A stretch of 64,000 bases of DNA from Coix lacryma-jobi var. lacryma-jobi (GCA_009763385.1 CM019824.1:154870357-154934356), one strand, 5' to 3'. Positions 33,255-46,130 are shown, counted from the stretch's first letter. A program made the numbers and translations. The notes: a model not told the origin generated them from the sequence alone.

Positions 33255-34323
33255 TATTATTAGAACTATGAGAAAAAAAAGAAATCTATCAAAATTATAT
33301 TTTGATTCGATACATGTTAATAGGATATTAATATATTATTATCATTATTAACTTATATGATTGTGTGTGCGCAAAAATTATGTCGTATATCTATATCTAT
33401 AACTATACCTACACTAAATGGATGAAATTTTCATCTTTTTTTATTCATTTTTTGGTACGACCTTCTCTGACTAACTTTGTGAATGAGAAAATTGTTTCTA
33501 TTCATTATCCGTTTACAACCCTCTTTGTTAGTATTAGGTAAGAGCTGTTCAGAGAATAACTTATAGCTTCACTGTTGTTGTAGTATTAGATAAGGACTTA
33601 CAGCTTCACTGTTTTTTTTTCTATTTTTTATCTCTAAGGATGTTTGATGTGTTGTTTCAGTTTTTTATTTTTTTTATGCGAATTGGATAGTTAAATAAAC
33701 ATTGAGCCATAAGTCGTATAAATGATTATACAAATAAATTATGTGTAAAATAGAATAAAGGAAACATTATTAAATTGTAGACCCACATAATAAAAATTAG
33801 GGCCTATTTGGTACAACTCACAACAACTTCATGAGCTGTTGCTAAATATCTTTTCACAAAACATTCTCTCTCACAAAACCATAAGCTGAGATGAAACTGA
33901 AAAAGTAGCTTTTCACAGCTTACACTTCTATTTCTCTCTTCCAACCATGTATAAAGTTGTTGGTGAAGCTATTTCGCTAAACACTTTTTTCAAAACAGTC
34001 TACGTTCACTTTTTTCACCGAATAAGTCACTGAAGGTGAGCTATACCGAATCCGGACTTGATAATTCTTCAATGCATCGGCATCACTTCGCTGGTGAGGG
34101 ATGGTATCCATTGATTAGATTCCGATGGACGGCGCAGATCCCCGTTTCCCTCCCCCTTCCTCTCCCTCCTTTTTTAACCACCCCGCGGCTCCTCAGCTCC
34201 CTTCCTGTCCAGAACAGAGTCCAGAGCCTCGCCACTCGCCCCCTCTCCGCTCTCGAAGAAGGCGACGAGAGCAACCCGCCGCCGTCACTACCACCGGGAG
34301 ACGGAGATCCGTTCGAGGTGACC
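33255..34323. other. Upstream region of the FLZ gene
   Basis: AT-rich to about 34080, then GC-rising sequence that is probably the 5' UTR of the downstream gene. 33800-34020 resembles a decayed MITE (GGGCCTATTTGGTACAACTC) but lacks a clear second end. I find no convincing TATA box. Confidence 0.45.
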
Positions 34324-35788
34324 ATGTCTACGAGGAAGCGTCCCAGGAGCAACAACGGCTCCACCACGCCGTCGTCCGCGGGGCGGAGCAGCGGCGGCTC
34401 CACGTCGTCGTCCTCGTCCGCGATGCGTCGGACGACGAGCCTGTCGGACCTCGCGCCACCTCTGGAGCTCTCCGGGAGGCCCCAGACGCGGGCGGCGAGG
34501 GTAGATGCGGTGGCGGTGGCGGTGGCGGGGGCGGGGACCGTGTGGGGCGCCGAGATGGCGAGGAGGCACTCGGGGGACTTCCTCCCCGCCATGGAGACGG
34601 CAGCCTTCCTCAAGGCATGCGGGCTCTGCAAGCGCCGCCTCGGCCCCGGCCGTGACACCTTCATCTACATGTGCGTAAGCCTCTTTCCTTGCTTTCCTTG
34701 CTCGGATTTGCGTAGGCTCTGCTCTGTTCAGCCAATGTTTCCTGCTGTTGGTCGAATCTTTTCAGCCTGTCTGCTGCTTGTTCTTTCCCCCCAAGATTGC
34801 TGTAGCGCAACTGCTTTCTCGTGATGATCCTGGCATAGGGGTCCTATTGATCTTGCTGTTTCTTCGACGCAAGATATTTTTTGGATGATCTGGCTTCCTT
34901 TTGTTTTAGATAGAGAGAAACTATATTATATATAGTACATATATGAATATATCTCTGGCTCTCTGCTCTCTGTCTCTCTGAAAAAGGAGGAGATACAAAA
35001 TTTGATCTCATTGCCCCCTGCCTCTGGGGAATATTCTGCGAGTTTATGGCGTGTAGATTCTCTATTTGTTTGCTGTTGCAAGTGCTTGGTGATGCATGTG
35101 ACGATTCTATACTCATGCTCGGTTTGAACGGGGTGGAAGTGGACAGAACGAAAATAAAACGAACAAGTTGATTGAGGAGAAAACAAGAGCCAGCCGCCCC
35201 TTCGGGTTCCTGGAGAATCACAGATGCACTTTTGCATTAATAATATCTCTTGTCCATTGCTTTCCTCCTCTTTATATGTGTGAGTGAATTGAAAGAGAAT
35301 TCGTTTTATGCTGAGACATATAAAAATACTAAAAAAAAAGAAGCTTTTGTTTCCCTTTCCGAGTGGTTCAGCTCCTGAGCAAGTGGCGTTGTTTAGTAAC
35401 CATAACAAACCTCTCTACATGGCTAGATACATGCATCATGGGTCTCCAACATAGTATACTTGTCCAACACTCAAGATCTGCTCCCTGTTTTGTTAGCAGA
35501 AAGATTGTTATAAACTGCTAGTTAGTTAGCAAAATACAAGGGCCTCTCACCTCATCCAGCTCACACACAAACTTCTTGTGTAACCAACACCAACCATCAT
35601 TTGGACTAAACTTTCTGTGTTTGCGCAGGGGTGAGGTGGCCTTCTGCAGTCAGGAGTGTAGGCAGCAGCAGATGAACCTGGACGAGCTCATGGAGAAGAA
35701 GTGCTCCATTCCCGCTGGCAGCGGCGGCGGCGGTGGCGGCGGCAGCTCAGATCAGTCCGGCAAAAGCAACACCGTTGTGGCCGCCTAG
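34324..35788 (+). CDS. FCS-like zinc finger (FLZ, formerly DUF581) protein, two exons
   Basis: Exons 34324-34670 and 35629-35788, with a 958-bp GT-AG intron that splits a Met codon; 168 residues. Exon 1 begins MSTRKRPRSNNG, then has low-complexity Ser/Gly, RRTTSLSDLAPPLELSGRP, and the first half of the FLZ domain: FLKACGLCKRRLGPG (Cys99, Cys102) and RDTFIYM. Exon 2 completes it with GEVAFCSQECRQQQMNLDE (Cys122, Cys126) and a Gly/Ser-rich tail. The domain length across the splice matches the family, supporting the join. FLZ proteins are plant-specific adaptors that bind SnRK1 kinase subunits. The start at 34324 is chosen because the residues upstream in the same frame look like 5' UTR and this ATG has a good context (GTGACCATG). 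It is the only clear host gene here. Confidence 0.9.
34671..35628 (+). other. Intron of the FLZ gene
   Basis: Donor AT|GTGCGT and acceptor TTGCGCAG|GG. It interrupts the zinc finger between its two cysteine pairs, a position I recall as common in this family. No transposon was recognised inside. Confidence 0.85.
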
Positions 35789-37079
35789 CATCGACCGTCA
35801 GAGGGGTAATAACGAAGAAAATTTTAATTTGGAACCCTGGTATATATAGGGCCCAAATGCATTATTAGTTTCCATCATCTGCCTATGTATATCCTATATT
35901 TTCTGGAGTCACCACTGTGTGTGTATATTGGTGGGAAGGGAAGGGAAAGGATGTGGAGATTGAAACAGGGTGCATGCTTAAGTTTTGCAATGCATCTGTG
36001 CCTGTGGAGGTGTCAAAATCTTAAGTATTCATTACTCAATTCCATTAAAAAAAATATAGGATCCGGACAGTGACATGTGGGCCGTGCTTATTTTGTTTGT
36101 ATACTAACCTTGTCTTGGCCACACGTGTGCTGCCAAATTAGGTGGCCAGGCCATTCCTTGTTGGATCAAGATCTGGGGCATGAAGCAACCTATGGGAGAA
36201 TCTCACAGCTAGATTAATAACGAATTAATATATAATCCTGCATTATATTCTGGGGTTGCCGTGCCTCGTCTGGCTGTTGTTGACAAGAGCCCTGCCGCTC
36301 AAGATGAGATCGTTGCAGTTTCGGTTCACTGACAGCCACTCGACTTGAATCAGTGTGGGTCAGCTGGCTGCAGTACTGTCAAGCCAAATAATATAAGTTG
36401 GCCGGCAAATGTTCAAAATCTGAATCCTATAAGTCGATTTTTTTTTAGATCATGGATTAAAAAAAAATCTGACTTCATATTTATTGTAAATGGAGAAGTG
36501 AGATCAAGTTCTTAAGAGAACACGTCACTACATCCTTCAAAATTGACTTATAACTCTATTCTTGAAATAAAAGGCGATGCATCCTTCGTTTTTTTAGAAA
36601 ATAAAATAAAATAAAAATAAAAGGCCATCCAAAGGAGAAATCTAGTAATTCCAGAGCGTCTCCTGGCTGTGTTTTTGGACGAGAGCAAAGGAGAAGCGAC
36701 AAGTGGAGGAGAAGCATGCATGATAGGAGCCAGCGACAAGCGAACTAATAATTGTTCTTTTTTTCCCGCCGCCCAAAAAAAATTGTCCTTGTCTCGCAAA
36801 TAATTCATTCATTGAGCTGGACTGGAGGAACTCTACAACCACAAGGCTTTCTTGAACCAGGTGTAACAGTACATGACGAATCTGCTGGTTTCACGCACCG
36901 CACACGGCTTGTGACGGACATGGAGGCATGGAGCTAGGAATTAGAATCTACTCTCCTGGTGGCTAGTGTCGTTAGCCCCAGCACATCCTTACTTTCTTCC
37001 TTAGCCTTTTGAATTTTCATTCAGTACTATGGAGAAGGACGTGAACACTTGTCGCCTCAAGAAACCTCACAGAAGTGAG
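35789..37079. other. FLZ 3' UTR and intergenic DNA
   Basis: The 3' UTR probably extends some 200-300 bp. The rest is AT-rich with short A/T runs and no supported gene. Confidence 0.5.
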
Positions 37080-37650
37080 CATGAGCAAGCAACATGGGTC
37101 CGGCCGTTCCGTCCGTCCGATTCGCCGAGGATTAGAATCCCGACTAGGACGTACTAGGGAGAAACCAAGTTGGAGTCGAGAGGAGAATGGAATCTGCTGC
37201 CGCTGCAGTGCTCGCGCCCGTACGTCCCCGTGTGGAAGGAAACCAACAGGAAACGCGCGCGGTGGACGATCCAACCCCGTACCCGTTCGGCTAGGCTCCT
37301 CGGCGAGGCGGCCGGGGCCCGGGGGCACCGGACACCCCAGGGCGCGAGCGCGACGGACGTGGACGAGCGCGGCCCAACCGCGGGGGCGGCTCAGGGTCAG
37401 TGGCATCATCCGGCGTCCCGATGTGGCGGGAAGCGCGGACGGACGGGGACGAACCGTGTGCCTCGTCGTGTGTCGTCGTCTCGGGGCGTCCGGCCGGGGA
37501 CCCGTGACCGCGAGCGCGGGCGCGAGGCGTGAGCGGCAGCGGCCGGCCGCCCCAGTCGCTTTTGGTCGGGCGCGGGTACGGGTCGGTGCAGTGGCGCGGC
37601 GCGTGCCGTCTGCCGTGCCGAGCAGCTAGCTGGATGGTGGACGATCACAT
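37080..37650. other. CpG-rich stretch without a supported gene
   Basis: Dense in CG dinucleotides, with open frames on both strands that look like by-products of base composition (Arg/Gly/Pro-rich). It could be a promoter or first-exon remnant. I recognise no protein family. Confidence 0.4.
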
Positions 37651-37676
37651 GGCCTGTCAACACAACAGGCGCGCGC

Positions 37677-37700
37677 GTCTGCGTCTGCGTCTGCGTCTGC
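37677..37700. repeat. Hexanucleotide microsatellite (GTCTGC)n
   Basis: About four copies of GTCTGC/GCGTCT. Confidence 0.85.
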
Positions 37701-37873
37701 ACCGTGTCGTGGCATCTCTGCTCTGGGATGACGTGACCGGCCGGCCACACACAGGGATCCGGTGGTACCACCCGTACTCTATCAGAGACCCACGTACTGT
37801 AGATCTTTTCTTTTCTTTCCCAGAACAACGATGTCAGATACTACTACGCTCGTGCAAAGGCACGCACACTTTT

Positions 37874-38104
37874 GGTGTGTTTAGTTGGAAGAATTTTGAG
37901 GGTAAAGTTTTTGTAGCACTTTCGTTGTTATTTGACAAACTTTATCCAAATATGGACCAACTAGACTTAAAAGATCCGTCTCGGCATTTACAAATAAACT
38001 GTTCAATTAGTTATTTGTTTTACCTACATTTAATACTTCATGCATGCGTGTAAAGATTCGATGTGATAGAGAATCTTGTAAATATTTGAGATTTAAACAT
38101 GCCA
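37874..38104 (-). mobile_element. PIF/Harbinger-like MITE, family copy 1
   Basis: Carries, inverted, the same internal blocks as 38718-38944 and 60123-60354: TTCGTTGTTATTTGACAAAC, ACTAGACTTAAAAGATCCGTC, AATTAGTTATTTGTTTTACC. The ends GTGTTTAGTTGG and GATTTAAACATGCC are decayed versions of the family terminus. Confidence 0.75.
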
Positions 38105-38717
38105 TTTATATTACCAATGTAAACGTATCTGAGAAAGAAATGGCCCAGCAAATCTTAAGATCAATATCGCAGGCGGGCATACCTATTCACTAAAATAAGT
38201 TAAGGGCTATTTGATCCTTTATTTTGGTGAAATTAGAATCTACTTAATGAACTAGACTTGGAATATGATATTGCACAACTTTCCTAAGTTCGTATATAAG
38301 TTCATCTCAAATTCATAGTGTGAGAGATGAAATTTGATTCCAAACATCATGTCCACTCTCCAACTTATAACACATTTTTCAATTTATTTTCCTAAATTAA
38401 AAAAATAGCGTATGAGTATCTCCCTTGTATGGCTTAACAATAATTTATAAATATATTTCATATAGAACCCTATTATTTTAATTAATTTATGTCTCAATTT
38501 TAATTATTAGAATGAATTCAATTCTAAAAATCCAAACGTGTCCTAGTGAAAATATGGGCACCTCTACCTGGTCAAAGGCTCGAACCCTAATGGATATATC
38601 CCACTACAAAGAACTCAAGACCCTAATTGTTCAGCTCATCGGATGCATGGAGTTGCATCGAGGTCTTATTACAAAATCTTGTCTCACTGGCTCGCTCACC
38701 CCTTTTCTACATCCTAA
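38105..38717. other. AT-rich intergenic DNA
   Basis: No supported gene or clear element. Confidence 0.5.
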
Positions 38718-38944
38718 GGCCTTGTTTAGTTTTCCCCCAATTTTACAAAATTGGCAAGATTCCTCATCACATCAATGTTTAAATATATGCAAGAAAAATT
38801 AAATGTAGGTAAAAAAATAACTAATTGTATTAGTATGTACATGTCGAGACGAATCTTTGGAGTCTACTTAGTCTATATTTAGACAAAGTTTGTCAAATAA
38901 CAACGAAAACGCTACAGTAAAAAAATTTGCAACTAAACATGGCC
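38718..38944 (+). mobile_element. PIF/Harbinger-like MITE, family copy 2
   Basis: 227 bp with inverted ends GGCCTTGTTTAGTT and AACTAAACATGGCC. Internal blocks are shared with the other two copies. No target duplication is preserved (TAA left, AGT right). Confidence 0.85.
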
Positions 38945-40052
38945 AGTTTGGGTACCATTCTGGTTACTCTTTCCCGACCCGTCTTCTCTCACAAGATATA
39001 TATTGAGAAGTATATAAAAATAATGGTTCCTTTACACTTACTCCGTACAGTATAATGGAGAGGTCACGGATCGATGATGGGACCTCTCACTTGAAAATGA
39101 CGTCTAATTATATTGACCGAAGCACCTATAAAGCTATAGTATGTCTATTAGTGGAAACAGCAAAACTATTGAGCTACACATTCACCGGCGGTTTGGTGTA
39201 CTACAAAAAGCTAGGCTAATTTTTCCACAGGTGTCTTAGCTCAAACATCTTTTTATAATATTTGACCGAACTCGATCTGCATAAGATCTTCTTATTAAGC
39301 ATAATGCTCGGGAGCCATCAAACCTCCCGTGGATTGAGTTTTTTTTAGTATAAAAATTATAACAGAAAATCATAATATATATTATCAAAAATATATTTTA
39401 TAGTGTATCCAATGATACTAATGTGGTGTCATAAATCTTAACGCTATTTTCTATATTTTTTGTTAATCTCAAAAGATCTAACTTAAAACAATTTTTAGAA
39501 ATTATGATTTACTATTTAGTGAATGAGACTGAGGGAGTAACTAGTAGAAAAAAAACTGCTAATAGTGCTAAATGAAAAATGGGCTATAAAGACATCAACA
39601 TTATGCGTTCCGAGCTAGTCTGCACCGAGCAATTGTTAACCTACAGCACTTTTAGTTTTAGAATATCTATACATCCTTTTCCTCGCACAAGTTAATGTAG
39701 GGAACATAAAATGCCACTCGTCTCCTATTTTGTTGCTTCGAGACTATCCGCAATTATGTTCCTCTATTTTCATCCTCTATACTGTCTGATCATCAAGATT
39801 CTATCTTCTATACTCATTTCTCCCGCATCCATTCATCCTCTATCCACTATGGGCCCGCTTATCACTTTATCTAAATATATCCATGAGAGATCTAGTTTTG
39901 AAAAATTAATTGCAATGAATTCAATGATGCAATCGGAATTTAATTTGACTTTTCGGTTTGTGAGATATAACATTTTTTGAAACAAAATTGGATGGGGCCC
40001 ACCGCTGCGGTACCAACGCAGCTTGCTACTTCATCCGTGCGCGTTGGACAGC
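38945..40052. other. AT-rich intergenic DNA
   Basis: No supported gene. GAGACTGAGGGAGTA at about 39526-39540 resembles one end of a Stowaway MITE, but no matching left end was found. Confidence 0.4.
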
Positions 40053-42025
40053 TGTAACACCCCGGGTGTTTAATTAATTAAAATAATTAGACTTTAATTA
40101 GAAATTGGCCAAAATCCTAGATGGTGGAAAAATTCTAACCAGATGTTTGTTGCATTCATGCCATTGCACATTTTTATTGGGTGAAAAAGAATTTTTGTTA
40201 AACCCGATTAGGACGAATCGAATTTGCTCTATTTAGAAAACAAATAAAAGATTTATGAAAAATTTACAAACTCAAACTCAAGTTTTTTTTTTGTGAAATC
40301 TAGAAAAAAATGATTTACAAAATCTTTCAAAGGGGTTTTTATTTCAAAAGAATTTGAAATCTGAATTTAAAAGAGTTTGTAAAACCCTGAAAAAAAAGGA
40401 AAAGAAAAAGATTAGGCATGGACCAAGCCTCTCTCCCGCCTCCCATTTTTGTTTCCCAGTTCGGCCTGCTCCTGGCCCGACTTCTTTTTTTTTTCCTCGG
40501 CGGCCCGCGAACCCTCCTCCTCAGCTCGATCCCGGTCGCCTCCCATCTCTCCCCTCTCCTCCCGCCTGGGCCAAGCCCAGCTCGGCCGGCCCACCTCCCC
40601 TCTCGCTTCCCACTTCCTCCTCTCCGCCCGAGCCGAGCCCACCAGACCGGCCCATCCCCATCTCCTCCTCCAGCTCCCTGCAACCAGACGCAGCAGCGCC
40701 AGCGCCAACCACGCACGCCCTCACCCTCCCCTCTCCATCTGTGACTGACAGTCGGGGTCCGTCCCTTTTTCTCTCCAGCTCGCTGACAGATGGTCCCCAC
40801 CTGTCAGGGTCGTCTCCCACCTCCGCCCTACACACATCGCCACTCGATCCCCACCCTGACCCGTCCTGGCGCTTGATCAAGCACCTTCCCCTCGCCCTCA
40901 AACCCTTTTTAGCCGCCCGGAGACTTCAGTGCCTCCCACCGCCTCCACCCTGCCCGCTCCAGTGCGATCTGCGTCGCTCCCGTGCCTCCCACCGCCATCA
41001 CAGAGCACTGCCGCCATGGCTGCAGCTCCACTCGAAGCTTGCTCCTCCCTGGAGCGACCTCTGCCAGCCCTTCTCTGCGCATCACCGGAACCGCAGGCTC
41101 GCTCTGAGCCCAGGAAGGCCACCCATGGGATTCTTCTGCTCCAGGAGCGCCCCTGCCCCGACGTCGCCGGAGGAGCCCTTCTGCCGAGGGTTCACCGCCG
41201 TCGCGCTCTCCCTCCCAAGCCCCTCCTGCCACGTCGAACCCCCTGGTGAGCGCGCCTCTGCCTTCTCTCTCTCCCAGTGCAACCGGTTGACTCATCCGTG
41301 GCCCCTAGGCTGATTTCCCGTGCGCCGGCGAGCTCCTCCCCGGCGGAGCCATGACGCCGCCGCGTTCTGTGCGCGCTCCGGCTGCCAATATCCCTCCCTC
41401 CTCTCGGCCGTCCGATCAAAAACCAGAGGCCCAGATGTAATCTTGACTAGAGTCAACAAACAGTCAAGGTGGTCAACTCACTTGCCACCTCATCATCCTT
41501 GACCAATCATGATTTGCCACGCCACCGGTCAATCGCCACCTCAGCGCCCTCCCCTCCAACCAGAAGATGCCACGTGGCGCCACATCACCGACACGCCAGC
41601 AACATCTTTTGCAAAAGAGCCCCTCATCTTCCGGTGAATCAACCCGCACTCCAACACCACTATGCACTGAGTCTGCGGACTCTTGCATCCAAGCCCTTGA
41701 GTTTTCGGATAAATGACGCCAAGTCCCGAGCCTTTTCTTTTACAGATTTGATTTATTTTAAATGCGAGAATGAGTTTCACTTATTTACAGAAATGTCATC
41801 CAAATTCAAATGCTTATAACTTTTGTGTTTTAACTCCTATTTGACCCGTTCAAGTCGCGTTAGATTCGTCTTATCGAGCTCTATGCGATAGATCAGTTTA
41901 TATTCCGTTTTACTACTGTTTATGTACTATTTCTTATTTTGCTTTGTTTGGGCCATGTATTGATGTGTGATCCAGTTGATTCGACCCAGCCCGCAGGCAA
42001 GTGTCCTTGAACATCTTGCTCCTGT
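40053..42025 (+). repeat. Left (plus-strand) LTR arm of the composite
   Basis: An LTR-like sequence: A/T-rich start, then C/T-rich and Pro/Ser-coding by-product frames (about 40400-41310), ending at the insertion site of the chromovirus. It continues after that element for about 200 bp (55907-56105). Open frames here are treated as LTR composition, not genes. Confidence 0.6.
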
Positions 42026-42392
42026 TGTAACACCTCTGGTGTTTAGCATGTAATTAACTTGACATATCATCATTATCATCTTTAAGCATCTAGATCATGA
42101 TTTCATGTGTATGCATCTTGCTAAGTGTATCATTTTATGTGAATTCCCTCTATTGCAAAAACCCTAAAAACCCTAATCTTTCTATAAGGGCAAAATGGTA
42201 ATTTCATCTCTGTGACTAGTTTTGTGTAATTCTTGTTCCTTTGGTATCTTGCAGTTTTGTTGTGTTGGCCAAAGTTCAAAAATCAGAATTTGATTTCAAA
42301 TCCCTTTGCAAAACCCTGATTTCCAAATCCTGGATTTTATCCCTCTTTTTGTTATTCAAAAATTATTCAAAATTTGGGGTTGGTCCAAAAAG

Positions 42393-42760
42393 CAAAGTTG
42401 TAGATCTGTCAAAGAGAAACAACTTTGGTATTTACAAATTTTCAAGTTGCAGTACAAAGTTTTGAGTTATTTCAAATTCAATCAAACTCCAGTTTTTGTC
42501 CCCTTTTCAGTTTTCAAAATGAGTTCAAAATCTAATGAGTTTCAGGAAAAGTGTATAAAAGCAAAGTTGTAGGTTTTGACAAATGGAACAACTTTCATAT
42601 TTGCAGATTTTCAAGCTTCAGTATAAAATCCAAAGTAATTTTGAATTGATTCAAATTTCAAAAATATCCCCTTTTCTGTTTTCAAATATTGTTCAGAAAC
42701 TCTTTGGAATTTGAAAATGTTCATATTGACAAAGTTGTAGATCTCTTTTTTCTGAACAAC
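42393..42760. repeat. Degenerate ~168-bp repeats with CAAAGTTGT/ACAACTTTG pairs
   Basis: CAAAGTTGTAG recurs at 42393, 42562 and 42730, each followed 25-35 bases later by ACAACTTT. The same block occurs in the 3' LTR from about 52180. Confidence 0.8.
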
Positions 42761-43176
42761 TTTGATGTTTTGAGTTTTTGTCGCACAGTTCAAATTTTGG
42801 GAGAAATTTGCAAAATACAGAAACCAGCAAAGTCAAACCCTACCCCTAGTACTGTTCTTCTTCCAGCTAGGGCCAAGGGGGGCCCGGCCATGGCGCCCCG
42901 CCGGCGCTGCGCGTGCCGCGCGCCTGGCTGCTCCCCACGCGCCTCCAACCTGTCGCCGCTGTCCCCTTGTTCCCTCCGCGCCCGCATGCGAGCGCTGACC
43001 CTCTCTCCCGTCCCCTACAGAGCTCTGCGCGCCGCCGCCGCGTGGCCATCGCCGGCGAGCACACGCCCGAGCCCCGGCTGCACGCCATCACCCCCGCCAG
43101 AGCGCAATCGAGTGCGCACGCGCTCGCCGTGCTTATCCACACCACCTCGAGGTCTCTACCGGCCCCTGGCCGCGCC

Positions 43177-43183
43177 TATAAGA
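43177..43183 (+). promoter_or_regulatory. Candidate TATA box in the chromovirus 5' LTR
   Basis: TATAAGA within CGCGCCTATAAGAAGG. The equivalent in the 3' LTR is at 52965-52971. Confidence 0.45.
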
Positions 43184-46117
43184 AGGCCGCCGGAGCCCGA
43201 GCTCCCTCACTCACCTCCGCCGCCGTCGCCAGCTCACACCAGCGCCTCCCGAGCTCAACCACCTAGCTCAACAGCTCCGCCTTGATCTGGTGAAGCTTCC
43301 CCACCCTCCAATTTCACCTCTACCGTCCCCGTTTGCCCGGCGTAGCTCGTCGTTGTCGCCTCCGGCAGGAACCCGGCGAACTCGGGTTCGTGGAATTCGC
43401 CGTCTCCGGCCTTGATCATCCTCCACTGACCCCCGCATCACCTTCCTTACTCCCGTGCGACTCTAACCCGGCCATCGCGGCTCCGTTTGTTGCACAGGGT
43501 CGCCAGGACGCCTGTCGCCGCCGCTCGCCGTCCGCCGGTCACCGTCGACCACCTCCACCGTTCATCCCCTCACCTCGCCGAGTTCCTTGATCGACGCGGG
43601 TGAGCCCTCTGATCACTCTCATGCCCTCAGCTCTGCCGCGGAGTGCCCAGTTTGGCCGGCGTAAACGCGCCGCCGCACTCGGGTCACCGCCGGCGAGCAG
43701 AGCGCCGCCGTGTCCTGTTTTTCCTTTTTCTTTTAAGATATGAATAGTGTTCTGTTTTCTCTTTTTTGTATGATTTTCTGTAGACATCCATAAATTCTGA
43801 AATTTTTGTGGTAGACTCTTTATGCTCTGAAGTATTTTATAAAAATATGAAACTTGAGTTTTGTGCAAAAATTTGACAATGAAAAATTCCCCTTTTAATT
43901 GAAAAATGAAGGCTTTGGTATTTTTGGAAAGTGTTCTCTAGCTCCAAAAATCTTGAGATAAAATTTGCAAGCTAGTTATGTCATGATGAGTCTCTGGTAA
44001 AATTTTGAAGGCATTTGGAGCAAGTTGATTTTTGAGCTTTATTTTAATTAAGGAATAGTGCCTTTTGTTAATTAAATGTCTAGATTTAATTGAGCACCTT
44101 AATGACCTCCAAAAATTATGAAATTTGTTTTGCCATATACTTGTACCCTAATGAACTTGTGTGATTAATTTGGTAATTTTTGGAGCACCTTCATAAAATG
44201 ACCTTTTTAAATAATTAAGAAAAATAGAAAAGGTGATTAGGGTTAGCGTTGAATGCCCTGTGATGTGACTTTTGGATTGCTTGATGTTCATAGACCCCTA
44301 CCCTTGGTCTATGATGTTTGTGATGCTATGTTTAGATGATGCTTAGGATAATTATGATAAGGTCTAGTTTAATCAATATTGCTTAAGGAAGAAATGGTTA
44401 CCTTTTATGCTCAACCTAGATTTCGATTATGCCTTGCCTAAGAGTAATCTAGAATCAGTGGTATTGTCTTGCACCATAAGTCCATATCATCATTCTCATG
44501 AGCATTCATCATTGCATCCGTATAGTTGACGAAGAAGGCCCTGAAGTCGAGGTAGCCACCGAAGGATCTGTTCCCGAGGCGACCCCGAGCCCCGTCAACT
44601 GCGCTGCTTACCCCGAGTCTGCTCTTTTTGCCATCCAAGGCAAGCCCCGGTGCATTTAAACCCTTCCTTGCTTTTATAAAGTTTTTCTTAAATGTTTTAT
44701 TTAAATTATTGCATTAGGTTGATAGGAGTTGAGTGAAATCCTATCTGATGCATTATCTACCTTGACCAATGATACACCCGATACCTGCTTTTCAAAAACT
44801 ATTTGCAAAATGCTTAGCAATGCTATATGATAGAATTGTAATAAAAATGCCAATTTCAAAAGTGTGATCACTTTAAGAATATTTATGGGAATTTCTGGTT
44901 TACTCCCACTATTGGCTAAGTATCTGATCCGTACTTAATCAATGGGAAGGAGAGGTTGTCCTTGCGTACGGTGCCGTCATGTTGTAGTCCGGGACTCAAC
45001 AGTTGACACCGACCGGGACAGGGTTGAAAAACTGACAGGACCTGTACTCTTGGGTTAGAGTCCCGAGGTGCTTGTCGCTGGCTGGAAAAATTAGGGACCA
45101 CCTGTATGGGGGCCTGCTGACTAAGACTTGCAACTATTCACATACTACGGAAAGCTTCGGCTCCGAGGAATCCTTTATTGGACCGACAACCGCGCACTGG
45201 GAGTGGAGAGATGGCGGAAGTAGCATGTACCCACGTGGGTTAGAGTCCCGGATTGGAGTGGTGTACTGTACTTCCGGGTGGCGTAGGACCGGGCCCAATC
45301 TTGGAGGAATCGTGGTAGACGAGTTGGCATATGCAAGCTTGGGTGCTACATATGCAGTGTGGATAGGGACCCTCAGCTGAGTATTATTTATCCGGATTAA
45401 CGCTGCTCCTCGGTTATGGAGACTTAGTCACTGACTGTCAACAGGGAGTGGTTCTCAACTAGGTCTGATTTTTGGAAAGTAAAATGAATCAAGGGTTATG
45501 ATGGAACAAGGAATTTTTGAGTCTTTTCAAAATAAGGATAGAAAAATGCTTTTCTGCAAAATGCTTGAACTTGCTTAAAGCCTTACCTTGACTACCCTAA
45601 GCTTGCATTCCTGAGTCTTCTCCCTTTTCTTTAGTCGGGTAAGTCTTGTTGAGTACCTTTGTACTCAGGGTTCTTTTACCCATGTTGCAGGTATGGCAGA
45701 TTCCTCAGTATGCCTTGGACCCTGCTGTGTGACTGTTGTTCAGGAAGAGGCCGATGAGGCCGATGAGTGATTATTCACCCTCGGGCTGGGTGAAGTATCT
45801 TTATCTTTAGTTGTTGTCATATGCTACCGTGCCAACTCTATCTATTTGAACTATGGTCTGTAATAACTTCACTCTATTGTTATGTTGAACTCTGGTTTGT
45901 AAAACTATTGTTATCTAAGTCTTCCGCTATTTACTCTGATGTTATTTGTCAAAATGTTCAAGAGATTGTAACTGAATTGTGAGATGATCCTGCGGACATC
46001 GGGCACTGATGTAGCCCAGTGGCGGAACCCGGTCGTAATCTCTTGGCTGTACGGATCGACTGTCAGTGGTTGACAGTGATCAGTGGGCCATGGGATTAGG
46101 GCCGTTACGTCACAGAG

Positions 46118-46130
46118 TGGTATCGGAGCA
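46118..46130 (+). other. Chromovirus primer binding site
   Basis: TGGTATCGGAGCA starts three bases after the LTR. It is the initiator-Met PBS with one mismatch (CGG for CAG). Confidence 0.85.

Larger units (their letters stand above)
42026..46114 (+). repeat. Chromovirus 5' LTR (4,089 bp)
   Basis: TGTAAC...GTCACA ends. A TATA-like CTATAAGAAG lies at 43176-43185 in a GC-rich block. The U3 part holds three diverged ~168-bp repeats. Proline- and alanine-rich frames (42689-43285 and overlaps) are duplicated in the other LTR and are not taken as genes. Confidence 0.96.

Noticed and set aside
34036..34323. Longer N-terminus for the FLZ protein
   Set aside because: The extra 96 residues are low-complexity and unlike FLZ N-termini; the ATG at 34324 has better context.
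37075..37828. ORFs of 120-184 codons on both strands
   Set aside because: Overlapping Arg/Gly/Pro-rich frames in CpG-rich DNA with no recognisable domain.
40354..41313. 319-codon Pro/Ser-rich ORF
   Set aside because: It lies in an LTR arm, and the frames on both strands are open because of C/T-rich composition.
42689..43285. 198-codon Pro/Ala-rich ORF (and its copy at 52476-53054)
   Set aside because: It is part of the duplicated LTR, and a 1-bp indel between the two LTRs changes the frame, so the protein is not conserved.
44438..45380. Small ORFs repeated at 54225-55167
   Set aside because: LTR sequence, identical in both LTRs, with no domain.
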